Origin: Brettanomyces bruxellensis
Taxonomy: Eukaryota > Ascomycota > Pichiomycetes > Pichiales > Pichiaceae
DNA length: 64,000 nt
Assembly: GCF_011074885.1 (NCBI RefSeq)
Contig: NC_054688.1
Location: 1,178,001 to 1,242,000, forward strand
Direction: 5' to 3'
Positions 18,692-28,748 of this stretch are shown here, piece by piece. Both the position numbers and the translations under genes were made by a program. Under the pieces are notes generated by a model. That model made no database searches and was not told the DNA's origin. It saw nothing but the letters and a program-made list of their open reading frames with translations. Position 1 is the first letter of the stretch, and each line of letters starts with the position of its first letter.

Positions 18692-20635
18692 ATGAAAAAT
18701 GAGGATGCCTCTTCAAACGGCAATCTGATAAATGCGTCCATTCAAAAGGACGGCAAAGAAACAAGAAAGAGATCCCGTTCGAGTTCAGGAGTTAGTTCCA
18801 GGTCACATTCCCTGGGTTCACTGCTGAAGATGGCCGAAAAAACGGCAAAAGAGGGTGTAAGCACATTTCGGGAGTCAGAAAAAGGCGATAAAGAATATCA
18901 GTCGAGTTTGAGCACCTCCAAAAGCGGGAAAGAACTATCACCCAAAATAAGTCCTCGCTCAGAGGAGGATCCTGTTACAAAAATCGATACACAGTCAACC
19001 CCAAGGAGGATATCGTGGGTTTTTTGGAGTTCTGCAAAGCAGAATGTATCTGGCCGAAAAGAGAACATGGGTGAAGGAACAAGTTCTGGGAAGGGAAGCC
19101 AAGAATTGAAAGAAAGCTTGCTAGATCGCAAAAATGCTACAGTTACTTCTAAGGCTTTGAACAGCGACTCTTTAGGGTTTGAAAACGAGACTCCAAAGCG
19201 AAGATCGTCTTCCTGGTCGTTCTGGGGGCAAAGGCAGGAAAAATATGCATTCACGTTTGAGCCGAATGTGATAGTTCAGTCAACTGCAAAGCCGAACAGT
19301 TCACCAGAAGCATCTAGACAAGTTATAGACGACGAGAATGAAGATGGAAAAGGAAAGAACGATAAGAATGGCAAGCAGAAGAAGCAGAAAAGACCGAATA
19401 TCATAGTTCCGTCATTCCGAGAAACAATCCAGCCAAAGAGTGCACTGACGTCAATTAGTAACGGGATTAAAAGAGTGAAGGTGATGCTTGGATACCCAAA
19501 GGAGCAACAGCTGCATTTATACAGGAGATTGTACCCGATGCAGTTTAAACGGATACTGATTATCGGAATACACGGCTTTTTTCCTACAAAAGTGCTCCGC
19601 CCGATTCTCGGTGCACCAACTGGTACATCAACCCGATTCGCACATGTTGCTGAGAAGGCGGTACTCGAATGGGCGAAAAAGAATGAAATGAGTGTGAAAA
19701 TCCAGAAGATAGCACTACAGAAAGAGGGGAAAGTCTTTGATCGGGTGAATTTCTTCTTTGACATAATGAAAAAGTACGAAGAGCAGATCAAGCAGGCTGA
19801 CTTTATATTTGTGTGTGCCCATTCACAGGGCACACCTGTGGGAATTATCCTTATGTCAAAGCTTTTGGAGCACGGGATAATCGGAGCCGATCAGAAAATT
19901 GGGATATTAGGAATGGCCGGTATTAACAACGGGCCATTTCATGGAATGGAGCAGTCACTATTTGTTCGTGCGTACTCAACTTTCGAGAACGAGTCCATGC
20001 TTGAGCTTTTCCGCTTTCAGAACTTCGAGAGTCCTCAAAGCAGGAAATACTTGGAGAGCGTACGCAATCTAGTGAGGCACAATGTGAGAATTACGTATGT
20101 TGGCTCTATTGACGACCAACTGGTTCCACTATACTCATCTATCGCGTCGCATGTGAAGCACCCGAACATTTTCAAGGCCGTCTACATAGATGGAGGGTCT
20201 GATACGCCTGATTTTGTTTCTCGAATCGTGAAACTTTCATGCATGCTTCAAAACCTGGGATATTCGGACCATGATGTGATAAAAGAGATCAGTTATGCTT
20301 TGGCAGGGCCGTTAACAGGCGGAGGCCACTCCAGGATCTACAATGACTTGAATGTGTACAAGTTGGCATTAGATTTCAGCCTTGATACCGAGGATTCAGC
20401 TTTGGTTGTGCAGCAACCAGTCACTTTTAAGCCATTTGACATGAAGAGACTAGGATCCAATCCATTCAACCTTCCATGGTGCGTACGAGGTCTTTTTTTC
20501 GAAGCAATCAAAAGGCTACGGCATGGTAACCATGAGATTGAGATGGTTTTTCGTGAATTTGACGATTGGAATCCAGATTCCAAGGTGTTGAAGGATGTCA
20601 AGTATAGGCTAAATGGAATTAAAGCAAAGTTATAA
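18692..20635 (+). CDS. Alpha/beta-hydrolase-like protein of unknown function
   Basis: I start the protein at the ATG at 18692 (MKNEDASSNGN), giving 647 residues; an in-frame ATG at 18575 would add 39 residues read from T-rich upstream DNA. The N-terminal third is Ser/Lys-rich and disordered, with two similar short blocks (RRISWVFWSSAK and RRSSSWSFWGQR). The C-terminal part has a hydrolase-like core: ILIIGIHGFFPTKVLRPILG, then FVCAHSQGTPVG, where Ser sits in an AHSQG version of the nucleophile elbow, and a later GSIDDQLVPLYSS that could supply the acidic residue. It resembles the uncharacterised YJR098C family of S. cerevisiae, from memory of the GIHGxFPTK motif. The substrate is unknown. Confidence 0.65.
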   Translation: MKNEDASSNGNLINASIQKDGKETRKRSRSSSGVSSRSHSLGSLLKMAEKTAKEGVSTFRESEKGDKEYQSSLSTSKSGKELSPKISPRSEEDPVTKIDTQSTPRRISWVFWSSAKQNVSGRKENMGEGTSSGKGSQELKESLLDRKNATVTSKALNSDSLGFENETPKRRSSSWSFWGQRQEKYAFTFEPNVIVQSTAKPNSSPEASRQVIDDENEDGKGKNDKNGKQKKQKRPNIIVPSFRETIQPKSALTSISNGIKRVKVMLGYPKEQQLHLYRRLYPMQFKRILIIGIHGFFPTKVLRPILGAPTGTSTRFAHVAEKAVLEWAKKNEMSVKIQKIALQKEGKVFDRVNFFFDIMKKYEEQIKQADFIFVCAHSQGTPVGIILMSKLLEHGIIGADQKIGILGMAGINNGPFHGMEQSLFVRAYSTFENESMLELFRFQNFESPQSRKYLESVRNLVRHNVRITYVGSIDDQLVPLYSSIASHVKHPNIFKAVYIDGGSDTPDFVSRIVKLSCMLQNLGYSDHDVIKEISYALAGPLTGGGHSRIYNDLNVYKLALDFSLDTEDSALVVQQPVTFKPFDMKRLGSNPFNLPWCVRGLFFEAIKRLRHGNHEIEMVFREFDDWNPDSKVLKDVKYRLNGIKAKL

Positions 20636-20888
20636 GCGTATTTTTTTTTTTTTTTTTTTTTTTCGCGTACATTGCATGTGCCGGCACCGGAGATCTGAAT
20701 CTAGAAGACTGAGAAAAAAAAAAAAAAAAATTAGGTAAATAGAACGGGATAAGAAAAAATCACAGTGATGCTCGAATTTTTCAAGGATGAAAAATTATTA
20801 AGGGTACAGGTAGCTGCACGGATGAGATCCGGATAGCCAAAAGACATCTCTATTCCAAATATAATTTGCAGCATCCCAAGCCTCAGCA
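20636..20888. other. Intergenic with facing T and A tracts
   Basis: A T run at 20641-20663 and an A run of about 17 at 20713-20729 face each other across roughly 50 bp, so the transcript could fold into an A/U hairpin. It lies between two plus-strand genes and may act both as terminator of the first and promoter of OAC1. Confidence 0.45.
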
Positions 20889-21857
20889 ATGTCAGAGCAT
20901 CAGGAGAAGAAAACAACACCTAAAAAGAAGGAGGTTACGAAATTGGGAGGATGTATAGCGGGTGCACTTGCTGGATGTGCAGCGGTAACATTTACAAATC
21001 CAATTGAGCTTGTCAAGACGCGGATGCAACTTGAGGGGGAGCTTTCGTCGACAAAGGGCACAGCCAAGGTTTACCGGAATCCATTCCAGGCGTTTGCTTT
21101 GGTTTATAGGAATGAGGGGCTCAGGGGTGTGCAGAAAGGCCTTATGGCGTCATATTTGTACCAGACAGGTCTAAACAGTTGCAGACTTGGATTTTACGAG
21201 CCAATGAGGTGCTGGATCAACTCGTTGGTCTTTCCCAAGAGGGACCCGGTGCAGTTTCAGAGTATGGGGGTGAATATTTTCGTTGGCGTGGCCACTGGTG
21301 TCATTGGAAGTGTTGTTAGTTCACCGTTTTATCTTTTGAAAACCAGGATGCAGTCTTTCTCGGAACAAGTCAAGATCGGCAACCAATCACATTACGACTC
21401 GGTGTGGCAGGGGCTCAAGGACATCTTCCAGGATGAAGGTGTACGGGGGTTGTTCAGAGGTGCTAATGCTGCAATTCTTAGAACTGCGGTTGGGTCCGGT
21501 GCCCAGCTTCCGGCATACTTTTTTGCCAAGCAGCAGTTGGAGAAGTTGGGAAACCTCAAAGATGGTCTTGGCATGCAGCTTGCATGCTCGGCTTTTGCCG
21601 GAGTTGGCGTTACTGTGGTGATGAATCCGTTTGATGTTGTTTTAACCAGATTGTACAACCAAAAGGGGGCACTGTACAAAGGAACTGTTGATTGTTTTGT
21701 GAAAACTGTTCGGTCGGAGGGGTTGGGAGCGTTGTATAAGGGATTTGTGGCTCAACTTCTCCGGAATACGCCACACAGCATACTTCTTCTTATGTTCATG
21801 GAGCAGACTATGAGCATGGTTTACTCTGCTGAGCAGAAGTTTGGAGTTGGGATATAA
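20889..21857 (+). CDS. OAC1: Mitochondrial oxaloacetate/sulfate carrier
   Basis: A 322-residue mitochondrial carrier with three repeats of two membrane helices. The signature motifs are NPIELVKTRMQ (repeat 1), SPFYLLKTRMQ (repeat 2, where the acidic residue is missing) and NPFDVVLTRLYNQ (repeat 3). The combination, with YLYQTGLNSCRLGFYEPMR after repeat 1, is that of Oac1, which carries oxaloacetate, sulfate and alpha-isopropylmalate across the inner mitochondrial membrane. The length matches the 324-residue yeast protein. The Lys-rich N-terminus is short, as usual for carriers without a cleaved presequence. Confidence 0.9.
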   Translation: MSEHQEKKTTPKKKEVTKLGGCIAGALAGCAAVTFTNPIELVKTRMQLEGELSSTKGTAKVYRNPFQAFALVYRNEGLRGVQKGLMASYLYQTGLNSCRLGFYEPMRCWINSLVFPKRDPVQFQSMGVNIFVGVATGVIGSVVSSPFYLLKTRMQSFSEQVKIGNQSHYDSVWQGLKDIFQDEGVRGLFRGANAAILRTAVGSGAQLPAYFFAKQQLEKLGNLKDGLGMQLACSAFAGVGVTVVMNPFDVVLTRLYNQKGALYKGTVDCFVKTVRSEGLGALYKGFVAQLLRNTPHSILLLMFMEQTMSMVYSAEQKFGVGI

Positions 21858-22381
21858 TGGGGATAGAGAGATGTGTGATAGAAGATTAGTGAAGGGATGG
21901 AGAGTAGATATATCTATATAGATTTTGTTGCTAAGTAAAGAGTTGACAAACTAAGTATATACCATGAAGATTAGTAGAGAGTAAACATAGAGTTGAGCAA
22001 AAACTGTAAGTGCTTGAACATAGATCTGGCTGAGTGTGGAATGAAGTAGGAGGGGATGATAAAAATAGAAAAAGGGGCTGGACAGGAGCAGTGGATAAGT
22101 GAGAGTCAGCAGATACAGATGTGGAAATGATATATGAAGTAACAAATAAAAGTGGAAGGTCAAATAGAGAATTCAAATACAAGCATCAATGGAAGTCATA
22201 AGTGTTAATCAAATTCTCATAAGTCTTAACTCAAGTCTCATTAGTCTTGATTCAAATCTCTTAAACTTTATCACCAATTTAACGCTTGTCTACACACCTA
22301 AACACCTACACACAACTATTATCCAATAAAGCATCTATATTAAGGTCATGAACTACGTTTAACCAACCAAGCAAGAGATGC
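21858..22381. other. Convergent intergenic region
   Basis: This 524-bp AT-rich stretch lies between OAC1 and MUB1. Repeated AAGTCTTAA-, AAGTCTCA- and AAATCTC-like phrases occur around 22196-22262 but without a regular period. No gene is recognised. Confidence 0.4.
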
Positions 22382-24565
22382 TCAGCCAAAAAAACCAGTC
22401 GGCAACCTTGGAGCATTTATCACATCAGACGACGTCTCGCTCTCACTTCGGCTGCTTCCAGATTGTGAGTTTTCGCTGGTCACAGGAGTGGAGTCACGCG
22501 GATTCTGGTGTGAGTGGTGGTGGCTGGAAGAGGAAGAGTTTCCCTCGGTCGAGGTTGAGCCAACAGCATTGCACCAGTACTTGTGGTAAGTCCAGGCCTT
22601 GCTCTGGCACTCCTTTGAGCAGTACTTTGCTCTTTTGCATCTTCTGCACTTGGCAAACTGCCGAGGGTCCTGCTCCCACTTGCGGCAGCCAAAATAAGCA
22701 CACTGCCTACGACCCCCCTTGGTTTCGTCCTTTCTGTTGTAATTGCGGACGATAACCGATGACCAGTAGTTGATATCTCGGCTGTAGAGATGTCGCACGG
22801 TGAATTTTTCCACCAGCGGGAAGATGTTGACTCTCCGGATGGGTTTAATTTGTTCATCGATACAGGCAGACTGAGAGACTGGGGTAGCAAGTTCATCCCA
22901 GCTGGTTTCATAGTCCCAGCGGACGGCATACCGGGCGAGTGAGTCTTGGTGCACCTGCCTATTCTTGATTCTAAGCCGGCGGTATTGCCGGTGGGCATAT
23001 CTGGCGGCATCCACGGTGAGTTTCTCTAGTTTTTTTGCCTCGATGAAGGGGTTTTGCTCGTTGAGGATGGAGTCGTACGAGTTGAGTAAGTCTGCGTGTT
23101 GGTGGAGGGAAGGCAGAGAAACTGTGGATTGGTGATTAGGGATAGACTGACAATTTGATGAATCGCATTGACCATTTGAAATAGACTGACAATTTGAAAT
23201 AGACTGACCATTTGAAATAGACCGACTATTTGATGAATCGCATTGACAATCATGAGATACTCCATCACAATCACACCCGCACACCGAAGAAGAACCAGCT
23301 TCTCCAAAACCAGAGTTGCGAAAACCAGGAAAAAGCACAAACGGGTTTTCGGGCGGCGTGTCACTCACAAAGTGGAAGTAATCGCAGTCGTTGAAGACCA
23401 GATCATCGGCCTGAGGCAGGCCGGAGTCCGGCTCAAGAGGCGGAGGCAGGTTGCCACTCCGCAGAGAAAGACCACTCACAATGTAATTGTTGGCCATCTC
23501 GTACCGCAGGCTCGTGTACTTGGACACGAAGGCCAAAAGCTGCAACGACCAGATCACATCGTCCTCCTTAGGCACCAGTACACCAGACTCGAACTCCCGC
23601 GGCACCGACTGGTTCAGCTTCTCCTCAAAGTGTTCCAGAAAGGGCAGGCATCCGGTCCAGGCGGTGCTCAGCTTCAACAAGTTGCAAACATCCTGGCAAC
23701 CTGCCATATGGCCGGCAAAACTAGTGTCACGAACAAGATCCGGGTACTCGGAAGCCGCGGCAGGCCCACCGGGCTCACACAGTCGGTCCAGCAGCTGCAG
23801 GAAGCGTAGGCAGCCCCTGATTCGGCCGTATTCGCCGTCCAGCCGAGTGTGGGAGCTGGGAAAAGCGGAAAAGTTCGATTTTTCGCATCCCTGCTTGCCA
23901 ATTTCCGCCCGGGCCTCCATGATGGTCTGGTTAGCCTGCTCCAGGAGGCTGCGGACCTGCCTGAAAACTGTATTTACCTGTGTGTCTGTTATTCCGTCGT
24001 TGACCGCCGTGTCTGAGTCCGTATCGACGTTGATGTTATCGGGCTCATTCTGCAAGGTGGGCCCGGTAGAAGCCACTGGGGCAGGCCCGGGACCCGCGAT
24101 AGGCATAGGGCCACCCATTGCCATCCCTGCAGTCGAACCCCGGGACGAAAACTCGGTTACCCAGTCCATTTTCTGCGTTATCAGGTAATTATCAAGAATC
24201 GTCGCTATTATCGGAAGCACACCGGCCTGCACGACCTTCCGCCGCATCTTCTCGGTGCCCCGCGTGCCCACTAGCACCAAAGACTGGAAGGCAAGCACCC
24301 ACTTCCACGCATAAATGCACTTCTGGGCCTCGGTCTGCGGATTTCGGCATTCGTAAAGAATGTCAACAAGCCTCTCAAGCCCTCCATCTTGTGACAATGC
24401 CTGCCGCACCTTCCCGGATGACGACGCCAAGAATGTCAAGTGGTTGAGCGAGTTCACGAGGGGCTTGTCCTCTGTGCAGTCTAATGCTCTGCGGTCATAA
24501 AGTGTCGAGGTGATCGACACCGCTGCTTTGTTCACATGTACTGATTTGTTGTTTGAGTTTCTCAT
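22382..24565 (-). CDS. MUB1: MYND-finger protein Mub1
   Basis: The protein has 727 residues. The N-terminus (VSITSTLYDRRALDCTEDKP, then LVNSLNHLTFLASSS) and the armadillo-like ILYECRNPQTEAQKCIYAW region match Mub1. A MYND zinc finger lies near residues 620-665 (CAYFGCRKWEQDPRQFAKCR then CKRAKYCSKECQSKAW), with all Cys/His ligands present. In S. cerevisiae Mub1 works with the ubiquitin ligase Ubr2 and Rad6 to degrade the proteasome-gene regulator Rpn4. A short internal tandem repeat (Ser-Ile-Ser-Asn-Gly-Gln type) lies near residues 440-475, and the C-terminus is Ser-rich. The gene is richer in G+C than its flanks. Confidence 0.88.
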   Translation of the reverse strand: MRNSNNKSVHVNKAAVSITSTLYDRRALDCTEDKPLVNSLNHLTFLASSSGKVRQALSQDGGLERLVDILYECRNPQTEAQKCIYAWKWVLAFQSLVLVGTRGTEKMRRKVVQAGVLPIIATILDNYLITQKMDWVTEFSSRGSTAGMAMGGPMPIAGPGPAPVASTGPTLQNEPDNINVDTDSDTAVNDGITDTQVNTVFRQVRSLLEQANQTIMEARAEIGKQGCEKSNFSAFPSSHTRLDGEYGRIRGCLRFLQLLDRLCEPGGPAAASEYPDLVRDTSFAGHMAGCQDVCNLLKLSTAWTGCLPFLEHFEEKLNQSVPREFESGVLVPKEDDVIWSLQLLAFVSKYTSLRYEMANNYIVSGLSLRSGNLPPPLEPDSGLPQADDLVFNDCDYFHFVSDTPPENPFVLFPGFRNSGFGEAGSSSVCGCDCDGVSHDCQCDSSNSRSISNGQSISNCQSISNGQCDSSNCQSIPNHQSTVSLPSLHQHADLLNSYDSILNEQNPFIEAKKLEKLTVDAARYAHRQYRRLRIKNRQVHQDSLARYAVRWDYETSWDELATPVSQSACIDEQIKPIRRVNIFPLVEKFTVRHLYSRDINYWSSVIVRNYNRKDETKGGRRQCAYFGCRKWEQDPRQFAKCRRCKRAKYCSKECQSKAWTYHKYWCNAVGSTSTEGNSSSSSHHHSHQNPRDSTPVTSENSQSGSSRSESETSSDVINAPRLPTGFFG
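23130..23260. repeat. In-frame tandem repeat inside MUB1
   Basis: Copies of a roughly 18-bp unit based on GACTGACAATTTGAAATA (plus strand) encode repeating QSISNG/QSISNC on the minus strand, interleaved with QCDSSN. Length polymorphism between strains is likely. Confidence 0.7.
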
Positions 24566-24633
24566 CGAGCATCAATGTGATGGTGAAAGGAATGAAGTGA
24601 GCCAGATAGAATGTGAATATCAGTGCTATGAGA

Positions 24634-24704
24634 AAATGTTGAAATGTGGAAAATGTTGAAATATGAAAAATGTTGAAATGTGAAAAATGTTGAAATATGA
24701 AATA
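24634..24704. repeat. 18-bp repeat upstream of MUB1
   Basis: About four copies of AAATGTTGAAATRTGAAA run head to tail starting about 70 bp upstream of the MUB1 ATG, so they probably lie in its 5' untranslated region or promoter. Confidence 0.7.
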
Positions 24705-27061
24705 TGTGATCAGTGTTATCAATGTTGAAATTTGAATGAATGCCGAAATTTGAATCTGGTCGAACTTCAATCTACTATTTAAATGCCCACTTTCAACCTT
24801 GAAATATAAACGCTGTCCAAATTCAATCTTCGTTCCCGTACCTGTACCAAGTCTAAGCTCAATCTACCAACTTAAACTCCAAATATCTCAACTGCCCTAA
24901 TTTTCCAGACTTGTGACTCTCACGATATATCGACTCTAACGAGAGTAAGTACTCAATTATTCTGTAATCTGCGCCTGTAGTATTAACGAAAATGCCCTTC
25001 CAACGGCTGTGACGACAGAGACCAGATCAAAACTTTCCAAATATACAGAGGTGGAATCCAAATGCCAGAATTATATGGAACACGGATTATGCACCGCACC
25101 TAGGCGTCGGAAAATACTGCTAAGGAAGTGTACGATATATGTAAGGCGAGAAAAAAAAATTAAAAATTAAAAAAATTAAAACAAACACCAGGGGTAAAAT
25201 TAAGGAGACTCCGAGAAATGGGATAGGAGCAAGAAACAAAAAAATATTCAAAGCCTGTATCCAAACAATGGGAGCCCGGCACTATCAATAGTGAGGAAGC
25301 GGGACAGGAGTGCAAGAATTAAGCGGGTGAATACGTCGCCTGGAATTGTACCTGCACGATAATATCATGTACTCTCTGGATTTTAGACCGAGATGCCATG
25401 TATAATTGGTCAGAGTTACTTAGAAGATGCTTTTTTGGAAAATATATCTGGCAAATACAGTTGGGCACTTACAGATTCGAAGAATTATGCTATTTAACAT
25501 AACCATTGGAATTTTAAGTTTCTGTACAGGTCGAATGGACGGCGAAAAAAAAAAAATGAAAATAAAAAAAAATCACGCCCTGTATCATGCAATGCCATAC
25601 CAGATAATAGAAACCAGATTGAGCACTAACGCGAGTAGGCAAATTGCATTGGTGAAAGCAGGGACTGACTGCAAGGCATGTGGAGAATTATTAATCCGAG
25701 GCGTTAAACCCAATAGGGGCAAATCATAATAACGCTTTTTAAAAGAGGCTCTTCAGTATATTACCATCAAACCTTCTATTCCAAAGCAGCCAGATGGCCA
25801 AGCAATTATTACGCTTAATTTCCTGTATTTTCCTACAAGCCCATGTAGTATATCTAGAGCTATGCCCTTTACATTTTGCTGCCATGCCATACGTCCGTCA
25901 TGCTTTATTTCTACCGTTTTTTTTCTTTCGGTGTTTTAAAAAGCCGACAAACAATACCTGATTGCTGCATGCCATTTCCGGCGGTTCGTCGACCCCATAA
26001 TGGGACGATTTTTGAAGCCGATTAGTGGCAAGGCAGGCCTGATAGCAATTTACGGCTTTTCACCATGTCGTTTTTTTTTTTTTTTTTTTCATTAACATTA
26101 CGATGTTACAATAGTTATTCCCTCGATGAGATGTGATGTTCACATTACTGCGGAATGCAATTGCTACTACCCCTGACGTTTCATTAATGTTCCTTTGAAG
26201 GCAAAAAAACTAACTACATGTGAAATGAAATCGATCAAAAAGATGAATAATGAAAAAGTAAATCCACGAAGGCAACAATAGCGGGAAAAATTTTTGTAGA
26301 CGCCAGAAGCATGCAATGAATGTATTTAGAACTCGTTTGCCTTGTAAAGCCGTTTACAATAATACCGGCCAGCAGAACTCACAACTGTCTAGCCTTTCCT
26401 ATTTTCTCACTTTTCCTTATCTTTGTCTTATACTTTTGGCTTGGTATTCCTGACGCTCCAAGCTGTGTATTTACTATTATATATTATATTCTCCTTGCTT
26501 TCCTTTGGTGAGATCTCATAACAAGCACATAATGTCAGTCCAATCACTCAATTACTATAGTAGTAATTTATAGTAGTATTTCCCCTATTTTTTTTTTATT
26601 CCTCCGTATTCTCCATATTTTTCCCCCTGTACCGGAGCCGCCTCCGCTATCGTTTTCTAGCCGATTTCTCACTTTGAGATTATACTTCTAGTAAAGCCTG
26701 AAAATTATGTCTTAATTACAAACTGCACAGACCCATTAACATAATGCATATATAGGCAGTATTAAATTAGGATACATAATAGCTGGTCAGATAAAATCTA
26801 TGATAAGAGGTTTATCTACTGAAACCCATAATAAGCAAATTGATTACCTAAACTAAATCCACTCCATTTATGATAGTAAGACCACATCCATAATCATTCA
26901 AAATCTCTCAAAATCTATAACACAGCGTTCACCTACTTTCAATTAATTTACGCATTTCTACCACTCACGCAAATATAACGATGAAACGTTACATTATTTC
27001 ATTTCTCTCGCAGCTTATGTATTAACATTATATTTATGCATAGCCAGCGACTTCAACTTTT
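24705..27061. other. 2.4-kb gene-empty region
   Basis: Between MUB1 and the end of RPN9 no convincing gene is found. The open frames at 25427-25729 and 26320-26511 lack protein-like composition or a recognised motif. The region holds A-rich runs around 25150-25180, the inverted repeat described at 25938-26060 and a 19-T run at 26071-26089. It could contain a non-coding RNA, a replication origin or a centromere, but nothing in the bases settles which. Confidence 0.4.
25938..26060. repeat. Bipartite inverted repeat followed by a T tract
   Basis: AAAAGCCG (ending at 25946) and ATTGCT (25961-25966) on the left are matched by AGCAAT (26044-26049) and CGGCTTTT (26053-26060) on the right, forming an interrupted stem around a roughly 75-nt centre. 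A run of 19 T begins 10 bp further on, at 26071. This could be a structured RNA with a Pol III-like terminator or a cruciform-prone DNA element. Confidence 0.5.
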
Positions 27062-28291
27062 CTAAACTTCACACCCATAAGCCTTTACCCGCCTTTGACA
27101 TGTATGAGCCAAGCTCTTTGACACGATCACTCCAGAAGTCATTTTGTTCTGCATGTGACCAATCTGCTCCATAGTCATGGTATGTGGCTGAATCCAGTTG
27201 ATCTCAACTTCAGAAGACACCTCGTTAATGTGTCCTTTGATCAACCCCAACGATAAACACTTCATCACCATCATCTCGACATCATTTGCATCCTTCAATG
27301 CAGGGATACTCTTTAGAATCTCGCTGTACCTGACCGTTTTGTTGTTTGTAGGCTTGTTGAAAACGATTTCTATCAATGCCATGATGCAAACCTTTTGCTT
27401 TAGAAACTCTATGTGTGAAGAAAGCTCTGGAATCTTCTGGATCTCACCGGAACTCACGATCTGCTCGAAAACCTCCAAATCGCCGCTGTTCAAGGCAATC
27501 ACCAGCTTCTTCAGCCACTCATCTTTCAAATATTTGAATATCTCATGGGTTATGATCTCTCCAAAGTTGTAGATTCGATCTCCTAACAAACCACTAATGC
27601 AAATTTTCCGAACGATGTCCTCCTTGTCTCCAAGCTCATCTATGTTCTCGATGCATGCCAAAAAGAGAAGTGAGCTGTAGTAATAAGAGCTGTAATCTCC
27701 ATTTATCTGCATGACTTTAGCATTTGTGCCGTAATAACTGGCATTGACTCTGTTATCAACCGAGCTTGTTAGTTTATCAATCTTCTTTTGACACTCATCC
27801 ATAATTGCTGTGGCCTCATCTATATTTCCCATCTCCAATTTCACTCTGGCTGTCTCAACTTCGACGAAAATCAAAGCCTGAATCACCTCATTGTCGTTTA
27901 TATCCTCCTCAACGACTTTTTTCGACTCTTTCAACCCGTAATCGGTAACTTTTTGCCTGAGCATCTTCAAATGCTCAAGCGAGTCCTCTGGTGTGCATTG
28001 TTCGATCGACAACAAGAGAAATTGCACTAACTTGAGCTGATTCAACTTGTCGCCAAAACTCATGATGAAATTCTCAAAAAGACGAAGTCTGATTCCTTCC
28101 GAGTGTTCATTCTTGTACACATCGTTTTCCAAAAGCTCACTGAGCTGGAACCAAAGTTTTCGCTCGTACAAATCTTCCAATTTGTAAAATGCACCGATCA
28201 AATCTGCATCATCAGTAGGCTCTATTTCCTCTCGAAGGGTGATCAATGTGGTGAGAGGATCTCCTGAATCAATATCCATTCTATCAGACAT
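27062..28291 (-). CDS. RPN9: 26S proteasome lid subunit Rpn9
   Basis: A 409-residue protein, close to the 393 of yeast Rpn9. The N-terminal helical repeats (LEDLYERKLWFQLSELLEN, RLRLFENFIMSFGDKLNQLK) and a C-terminal PCI domain (about residues 190-370, including IYNFGEIITHEIFKYL and ALIEIVFNKP) match the PSMD13/Rpn9 family. It is a scaffold subunit of the 19S regulatory particle lid that stabilises the deubiquitinase Rpn11 region. The C-terminal tail ends RRVKAYGCEV. Divergent from RRP6. Confidence 0.9.
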   Translation of the reverse strand: MSDRMDIDSGDPLTTLITLREEIEPTDDADLIGAFYKLEDLYERKLWFQLSELLENDVYKNEHSEGIRLRLFENFIMSFGDKLNQLKLVQFLLLSIEQCTPEDSLEHLKMLRQKVTDYGLKESKKVVEEDINDNEVIQALIFVEVETARVKLEMGNIDEATAIMDECQKKIDKLTSSVDNRVNASYYGTNAKVMQINGDYSSYYYSSLLFLACIENIDELGDKEDIVRKICISGLLGDRIYNFGEIITHEIFKYLKDEWLKKLVIALNSGDLEVFEQIVSSGEIQKIPELSSHIEFLKQKVCIMALIEIVFNKPTNNKTVRYSEILKSIPALKDANDVEMMVMKCLSLGLIKGHINEVSSEVEINWIQPHTMTMEQIGHMQNKMTSGVIVSKSLAHTCQRRVKAYGCEV

Positions 28292-28748
28292 CTTGCTGTG
28301 TCTATTATCTATATATTCAAATACTTCAATGTGCTATACAGTGCTATTAAGCTCCTCTAACTGCTCTAAATGGTGCCCTTAACCATATCTGTCAGTATTT
28401 CGTAACCTTCTTCATTGCATGCGCGGGCAAATGATAGCGAAAGAAAAAAAAAAAAAAAGCCAATCCAAAAAAAAAAAAAATATATAAATAAACCGCATAA
28501 CAAAAAAAAGTATGCTGGTGTACAGATGCCAGTTATATTTACAGCGCTGAAAATTTGCACTGACAAAACAAGGACCAGGTTCCCGATGCATGAATTATGG
28601 CAGAGATCAAATATATGCAATCAGAGGATTCTCATAGCATAACGAGTTTACGGGCATTGTCAAACTTTAAGCAAAGGATAATCACCTGTTTGCCAAACAA
28701 ATACCCCTAAAATAAAAAGTGTTTGGTCTTAATCCTTCAAACTACAAC
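28292..28748. other. Divergent promoter region RPN9/RRP6
   Basis: This 457-bp stretch contains A runs near 28444-28458 and 28468-28480. The classic proteasome promoter element GGTGGCAAA (Rpn4 site) was not found. No extra gene is seen. Confidence 0.45.

Noticed and set aside
25427..25729. 100-codon open frame in the gene-empty region
   Set aside because: No similarity to anything known, low-quality codons and A-run encoded Lys stretch.
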